Assembly: GCA_964626205.1 (NCBI GenBank)
Contig: CAZVED010000023.1
Coordinates: forward strand, 1-14,915
Source of the DNA: CAZVED01 sp964626205
GTDB lineage: Bacteria > Patescibacteriota > Patescibacteriia > SG8-24
DNA: 14,915 bases
Reading direction: 5' to 3'
Shown: positions 12,401 through 14,915 of the stretch, piece after piece
Layout of the letters: the number at the start of each line of letters is the position of its first letter
How positions within the stretch are numbered: position 1 is the stretch's first letter
Program-made: the position numbers and the translations under genes
The notes under the pieces: model-generated
Told to the model about the DNA's origin: nothing
What the model saw: only the letters and a program-made list of their open reading frames with translations
The model's database searches: none

Positions 12401-14915
12401 CGCCGGTCAACTGCGCGCTCAACCCAGGCCACGAATTCTGCCAGAACATCTGCACGTGGATCGACAACGGCATCTGTTCCGGCTCCGGCCAGGAGCGGTG
12501 TAGCGCGGACTCCCAGTGTCCGTCCGGGCAGAGGTGCAACGGCACGCGTGCCGTCGGCGGAACGTGCCGCACCAACGCGGACTGTGGTGGCCATCAGTGT
12601 CTCCCGCCGACGGGAGCGCTCGCGGCGTACGCTCCGTCCGTCCGTGGCAACGACGGCAACGTCATCCTGAAGGTGACACGTGACCGCGCGTGCGCGATGT
12701 GGGTCGAGAAGACGCAGTGCAGCTCGGTGTGGAACGCGACAGAAGGGAAGTACGTCGTCCAATGCAACGGGCTCATGACGTGCACCGAGCACACGCCGAC
12801 CGCTTCCGGTTTCCAGTGCACGGGCATCGTCCAGAACGTCCCTGCGCCGTTTACCCCGGAGTTCTATACGTGGTTGCCGCGCGACTGGAACAGCCTCGAC
12901 ATGACCGGTTACGGCGTCATTGGCCGCCCGCTCGCATCCGCCCTGACGGCGTTGAACGTGGCGCCCGGGTACTGCATGGACGCCACGGGTTTCCGTGCGC
13001 AGCCGTTGCATGCCTGCATCAACAACCAGGGATGCATCGATGCCGGCATTGGCGTTCGCTGCGGTCAGCCATCCGCCGGAATCTGCTCTAACGAATATAT
13101 CGGCTGCGATACCGACTCCGATTGCGATGCAGGCGCGTTCTGCGACCTGAACGACCACAAGCGTCTCGCCATGAGCGTCAAGCTCAGCAACAATGATTGT
13201 GACAACGATACACAGTGTCCGGCGTCCAGTTCCTGCATCCACGGACGCTGCTGGGCGTGGGCGTTCGGCGTCCAGCCGCTCATGTGCCGTGAGTATCCAG
13301 AGGCGACCGCACCATTCCCGAACTCGGTCGTGGAAGAGAGCGGTTGGCAGGGGGCGGACCGGAGCCGTACGCGTATCGACTTGGCTGATCCGACACTTCC
13401 TCCTATCGGCCTGAAGAGTGACTTCACGGCTGCGAATACCTGCGCCATCGGCGGGAACTGCTACTGTACGTACGATCGTCGTGACTACGGTTCCACCGCG
13501 GTCTCGCGCTTCTTCCCGTATCGGAAGGAATCGGGCCTGGATGCCACACGCAATGGCGTTTGCTCCGGTGGTTCGCATGCCGGACGGTTCTGTGACCCTG
13601 ACGTTGCAGGATCGTGTGGTGAGGGTGGTTCTTGCACCCGCTTCACGAGCGTCACGAACGCCGCCGGCCGCATCGGCTTCTGCTTCGATTACGACTACTC
13701 CACCATCGTGAACGGCGACCCGAACTCCTTCGCTTGCAACCTCTGGTTGCCGGTGGACCACATCAACGGCGCGCTCGACATCCTCAATCAGCATCCTGAG
13801 GCAGGCTTCCAGTTGGAGAGCGGCCAGACAGACCTCCTCTACTGCACCGAGGCGGAGGGGAACGCGGCTTTTGGAAGCTATGAACCAGTCATCTTCAATG
13901 ATGCGACGGTTTCGGACCGAGGGGATCGTCTTTGGGGATGGTCGGATAGTATTGGTAATGATTATCGTACAAGGGATACGGATGTCTCAGCATGGAATAT
14001 CAATAGCACAGATGTTGTGGCCATTGCAGTTGAATTCCAGGGAGATGACAACAAAAACGAGGATGGCGTTCCTGCCCGGTTATGGCTTGATGCCTTCAAT
14101 AATCATGTCGGACCATTTTGGCAGGGTCTGAAATTACATGATGATACCGCGAAAGGTGCGTATCTTGGAGATGGGCGGGCTGGGCAGCAGTACTATAATT
14201 TCCAACAGGGTAGTTCAAATAATTGGTATGGATGCGATGGGGTGAGTGATGGCGAGTCTAATTGCGAGGATGATGCTACGGAGTCATGTGTTTCCGCACG
14301 TGCGATATTCGACACATCTGGAAGATTGACAACGATTCGTACGTACCTTTGTGATGATAATCTTACAAGTAGTGGAATCGGTGGCGGACACTCCAATCCC
14401 CAAGCGTCCGTCAAGGTCTACATCAAAGAACAATGCACCGAATTCCTCCACGCCTACAGCCCCACCGGCGGTCCGTGGAGCTTGGGTGATGTGGTTCGAA
14501 CCGACGTCATGGCGCAGATGCGTGCCCAGAACAGCGGCCTGGAGATCGGTGCGAACGGCTACGCCTTCAACCCGCAATTCGCCGCATGGCTCCCGCAGAA
14601 CGCCACCTTGGCGCCCTTAGGGCACGCCGCCTACGCATCTAGCCCAGTAGCGCTGTTTAGTGGGCTTCCTTGGAAGATGACGATTACGCCAGAGAACTTC
14701 GGTTCCCCATACCTTATTCCGACCGGTGCAGGGGCGCCGCCGAGTAACCCGTCGTTCCACTTTGGCACGAACCCGCTCGCGGCAGGATATCCGTACGGCT
14801 GCGCAGGTCCGTGTCTCTCGAACGTCGTGAACAACAATCGTGGTGCCGAAACTGCGGCGGCTGCCGGTCGCGCGACGCTTAGCAACGTCTTCGTGACGTC
14901 GACAGCTTCGTATCG
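6490..14915 (+). CDS. Giant secreted cysteine-rich modular surface protein (3' end outside window)
   Basis: One frame is open from ATG 6490 to the window end, at least 2,808 residues; I read it codon by codon and found no stop. A signal peptide (basic start with HVRK, hydrophobic 15-33, cleavage after Ala38-Asn39-Ala40) marks it as exported. Residues 41 to about 400 are Ala-rich and helical with few cysteines. From about residue 440 cysteines become frequent. Recognisable parts are two CBM4/9-like jelly-roll regions (8458-9240 and 10183-10722), GC-x-C modules (8653-12132), Cys/Asp modules (11527-13635), and ten copies of C-x-x-[Y/F/W]. A low-GC stretch at 13870-14400 (residues about 2461-2637) differs in codon use. 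Disulfide-stabilised domains suggest an adhesin or surface fibre. No catalytic domain is recognised. It is co-transcribed with the 5824 gene. Function is inferred from architecture only. Confidence 0.93.
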   Translation, partial: MSHNAHNRHVRKGGASFLLFVLGLSMATGMLFGAPSTANAIPVEGGPVIVNDTIASVQDNIGLALAESAAVAVVGAANYFLSQIAYSAAVALTSDCPGQGPCWDTKAFADGFEQAWQGAIGEAVGQLSEGLGLGNLLCAPKGITFALQIDLFGELRPEPPLCNFNDIKNNWESAINTLSSLELSDVVAVQFRPGQSELSAGLIMYDKINNEVRRDAEINAIVKKIGEDASGGFSAINDLVSGRVTAPQAVVADQFKASRSEDKKLDNSNAVTAGQIAKGAVVGVALNATQVFVQTLASRLLNKLAQGLISGDEAREAQPDLVLTLEGILQPPGRSGAQRAAARRNAVTLLPREINDVDPLLDFTTCPAQNASQFNCVMDAQFANAVRAAAFEPMTIDEAIEDGFLHGDWPLISATHNRAAANDRNCYARGYCEPNLRILRAFRVIPAGWEIAAQDIWGDAANPPTLRQVVDGFRDCNSAGQRDEQHRFCHLVNPDWVLKIPATQCLQEGYSDTLIDSGLPNRSSQCTDFVQCLGEDGNGRCDEGYGYCIAEKNVWRFKGDECPAPFNTCTTVTPTGGAARSYLTNTIAAGICNADNAGCKQYSVQRNALETSASKADDWAQGFGWLSDRYFTRKVETCSPNDDGCKAVRKLVPGESLNLVRNGGFDDLVDNDRDGTPESARHWNLPAGFVPENMTGHLSTDGTRSASGSAAVKLVNAAPQLGTCSLPSACTEPGGCGCPAIATRPEGAATCKVAMNETTCTAGTAVTQAGIPFYPNRTYTVSARFLPDTTSNTYTTRIRLRLYGVYGEHLSIAPSTFATSASSDNPAATVSVTCGAASATTYLGNTYQPAGARQHLELVLNGDAAGGAVTPRCTFSAPFPEDSLIPDLPYHLAIELVNTAGVSVWADNVMVEEGFGSAFHEGYNAAAPVEYVKVPPAYLRCTGNATDPAACANYAQVCSEIEVGCSSYTPVNGDPMVPGIIATEDRCPAECVGYDTFKQEQTAFDQDRFPVHFIPSTARQCTASEVGCTEFTNLADESRSYFTRVRVCQLPGATDTDTYYTWEGSETAGYQLRVWNLKRSVTTAPDVTDGPDLRADPEAANAGFAPCTRLSTDSQNTCISNAAVDGATAELRAERGLCTLADIEGGSFDCREFYDSDGNRHFRLLSKTIQESASCEQYRITAVSAADCELSNGRWNAATRECIYAIDPGASLSCAAAANGCRAYSGNAAGNVQVMFSDDFETGIGSGAFEDGERWANRSLGSENLVYSSEALTVGGHSLRVDRNGSGSNLRRVAVRDVSKHMEPGRSYMVKFWARGSGNIEVRFDAPSGGVVPPVRQFAYASDNVSTDEREPVLTLSTTWREYTLGPVVFDLPATHQWPQRVLLRIGDAANVEGTVPEFYLDNVRFEMVQDAVTVIRDSWVTPASCDATASGIPSPREMLGCREYTTADRSTVTLRSFSQLCRETAIGCQAYADLQNTPNEPYEQSFNNVCTIDNPTTPAIERCSPASGALGCPCSLSYSVSQTGFTDRANIDGRVGTSGTVCTVPRGGTSCRYDTDTRVPLSIFATRAREGLSFAVGYASGLEATCRLAASCTNPAGCLCAEPEHGTCIVPLDQNWCSAKNDTVVVNTDARRFLVVKESNRCNATSASCTATGLAKVSVEGTCRLAAADYTYSCGTNICTSGSNRGSVCSVNADCGGGTCSPSPRSPVNGQCLCTDTDPDIGVLGSCHIKEGSDSCVYQYVNGPQVTEWTAGAVKDDPSKYSSTLCTSDALMCEEWKTQDRTLYFKDPGDRTCEYKENVDYLIPGSANTVKRSGWFRKTSDGSLSPCAPDLLKDGTEFGIYRNSDVSCTLDTVCTVSAGCPCTDSATARTCRVAQNQRSCGFQDWIGACLPRYSSCTEFVDPYDTSNDNPDGTPYYFLDNAKLDRSACSSGASLTEGCVVFDQTNNVTKTMNARATYALSQHKFEGTNVAPVNCALNPGHEFCQNICTWIDNGICSGSGQERCSADSQCPSGQRCNGTRAVGGTCRTNADCGGHQCLPPTGALAAYAPSVRGNDGNVILKVTRDRACAMWVEKTQCSSVWNATEGKYVVQCNGLMTCTEHTPTASGFQCTGIVQNVPAPFTPEFYTWLPRDWNSLDMTGYGVIGRPLASALTALNVAPGYCMDATGFRAQPLHACINNQGCIDAGIGVRCGQPSAGICSNEYIGCDTDSDCDAGAFCDLNDHKRLAMSVKLSNNDCDNDTQCPASSSCIHGRCWAWAFGVQPLMCREYPEATAPFPNSVVEESGWQGADRSRTRIDLADPTLPPIGLKSDFTAANTCAIGGNCYCTYDRRDYGSTAVSRFFPYRKESGLDATRNGVCSGGSHAGRFCDPDVAGSCGEGGSCTRFTSVTNAAGRIGFCFDYDYSTIVNGDPNSFACNLWLPVDHINGALDILNQHPEAGFQLESGQTDLLYCTEAEGNAAFGSYEPVIFNDATVSDRGDRLWGWSDSIGNDYRTRDTDVSAWNINSTDVVAIAVEFQGDDNKNEDGVPARLWLDAFNNHVGPFWQGLKLHDDTAKGAYLGDGRAGQQYYNFQQGSSNNWYGCDGVSDGESNCEDDATESCVSARAIFDTSGRLTTIRTYLCDDNLTSSGIGGGHSNPQASVKVYIKEQCTEFLHAYSPTGGPWSLGDVVRTDVMAQMRAQNSGLEIGANGYAFNPQFAAWLPQNATLAPLGHAAYASSPVALFSGLPWKMTITPENFGSPYLIPTGAGAPPSNPSFHFGTNPLAAGYPYGCAGPCLSNVVNNNRGAETAAAAGRATLSNVFVTSTASY
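8458..9240 (+). other. CBM4/9-like jelly-roll region 1 of the giant protein
   Basis: Residues about 657-917 begin with LNLVRNGGFDD and end with VSVWADNVMVEEG, the typical first and last strands of carbohydrate-binding module family 4/9-like folds. Between them lie SGSAAVKLV, YPNRTYTVSARF and PYHLAIELVN. A DNDRDG loop (from 8497) resembles a calcium site. A GC-x-C module (8653-8769) is inserted within the fold. Sugar binding is possible but unproven. Confidence 0.6.
8653..12132 (+). repeat. Dispersed GC-x-C cysteine modules (four copies)
   Basis: A module of about 32-50 residues recurs at 8653-8769, 10999-11145, 11248-11343 and 12034-12132. Each has one or two cysteines, a core of Gly-Cys-x-Cys (GCGCP, GCPCS, GCLCA, GCPCT), a C-[KRIT]-V segment, and a closing cysteine. 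A fifth, weaker relative (NATSASCTATG onward, then GTCRLAAADYTYSC) lies at about 11419-11511. The copies are diverged in DNA, so they are old duplications and not recent repeats. Confidence 0.65.
10183..10722 (+). other. CBM4/9-like jelly-roll region 2 of the giant protein
   Basis: Residues about 1232-1411 run from VQVMFSDDFETG through GGHSLRVDRNG, GRSYMVKFWARG and NIEVRF to FYLDNVRFEMV. This is the same strand order as region 1 but without an inserted cysteine module. The segment is almost free of cysteines, unlike its surroundings. It is preceded by a C-x-x-Y motif (GCRAY). Confidence 0.65.
11527..13635 (+). repeat. Dispersed Cys/Asp modules, Myxococcus-type or EB-like (five sites)
   Basis: Short modules with the pattern C-x-x-[D/N]-x-[D/Q]-C-x-x-[G/S]-x-x-C occur at 11527-11634, 12475-12600, 13084-13143, 13198-13248 and 13561-13635. 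Examples are CSADSQCPSGQRC, CDTDSDCDAGAFC and CDNDTQCPASSSC. Similar cysteine repeats occur in large secreted proteins of Myxococcales and in eukaryotic EB/dickkopf-like modules. They probably form small disulfide knots that act as spacers. Confidence 0.6.
13870..14400 (+). other. Low-GC, frame-preserving segment within the giant gene
   Basis: Hand counts give about 47% GC over 13921-14400, against about 60-67% at 13741-13860. Codons such as TAT, AAT, GGA, AGT, ATA and TTA replace the TAC, AAC, GGC and TCC common elsewhere in the frame. The encoded part (about 177 residues) is rich in Asp, Asn, Gly and Trp and shows no known domain to me. No stops or flanking direct repeats are visible. Confidence 0.7.

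Noticed and set aside
12175..13794. A 539-codon open frame on the minus strand
   Set aside because: The cause is the same: a shadow of the giant gene's codon bias. The translated sequence is low in pattern and resembles no protein family.
13870..14400. A diversity-generating retroelement variable region
   Set aside because: No template repeat, reverse transcriptase or C-type lectin end is visible in the window; only the composition shift is supported.
1..14915. CRISPR arrays, tRNA or rRNA genes
   Set aside because: No regularly spaced direct repeats, cloverleaf sequences or conserved rRNA stretches were found on either strand.

Overview
The window is a densely packed, single-strand stretch (every gene on +) of a bacterial chromosome with roughly 60% GC and short intergenic gaps, none longer than about 160 bases. 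UGA, UAA and UAG are all used as stops (UGA ends groL, the 632 gene, sua5 and the 5824 gene), and prfB carries an intact UGA frameshift site, so the standard bacterial code applies. My best guess for the organism is a member of the Patescibacteria / Candidate Phyla Radiation with a fairly high GC. The basis is the mix of core genes with small orphan proteins, extended -10 promoters without clear -35 boxes, and a giant cysteine-rich secreted protein. This placement is inference from gene style; no marker in the window proves it.

Left part (1-5760), housekeeping. The end of groL is followed by a hairpin. A small orphan gene (632-1087) has its own consensus promoter and TTG start, and its layout resembles the N-terminal domain of IS110-type DEDD transposases with catalytic positions lost. 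Next is a small HTH-like protein (1177-1503). Then comes a tight operon of a DUF4870/Tic20-like membrane protein, prfB (release factor 2, with a textbook +1 programmed frameshift) and sua5/tsaC (tRNA t6A synthesis). An MFS transporter and rsmA/ksgA follow, closed by a perfect 14-bp terminator. Together these genes serve protein folding, translation termination and RNA modification.

Right part (5777-14915), cell surface. An extended -10 promoter precedes a two-gene unit. The first gene encodes a membrane-anchored protein with two thrombospondin type 3-like calcium loops. Six bases later a giant open frame starts with a signal peptide and is still open at the window end, at least 2,808 residues. 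The giant protein is a mosaic of a helical N-terminal part, two CBM4/9-like jelly-roll regions, several families of short cysteine modules, and a recurrent C-x-x-[Y/F/W] signature. Near the right end, about 500 bases drop to roughly 47% GC with different codon usage but stay in frame, which suggests a module acquired by recombination. The locus looks like an extracellular adhesion or surface-structure system, and this is the least described part of the window.
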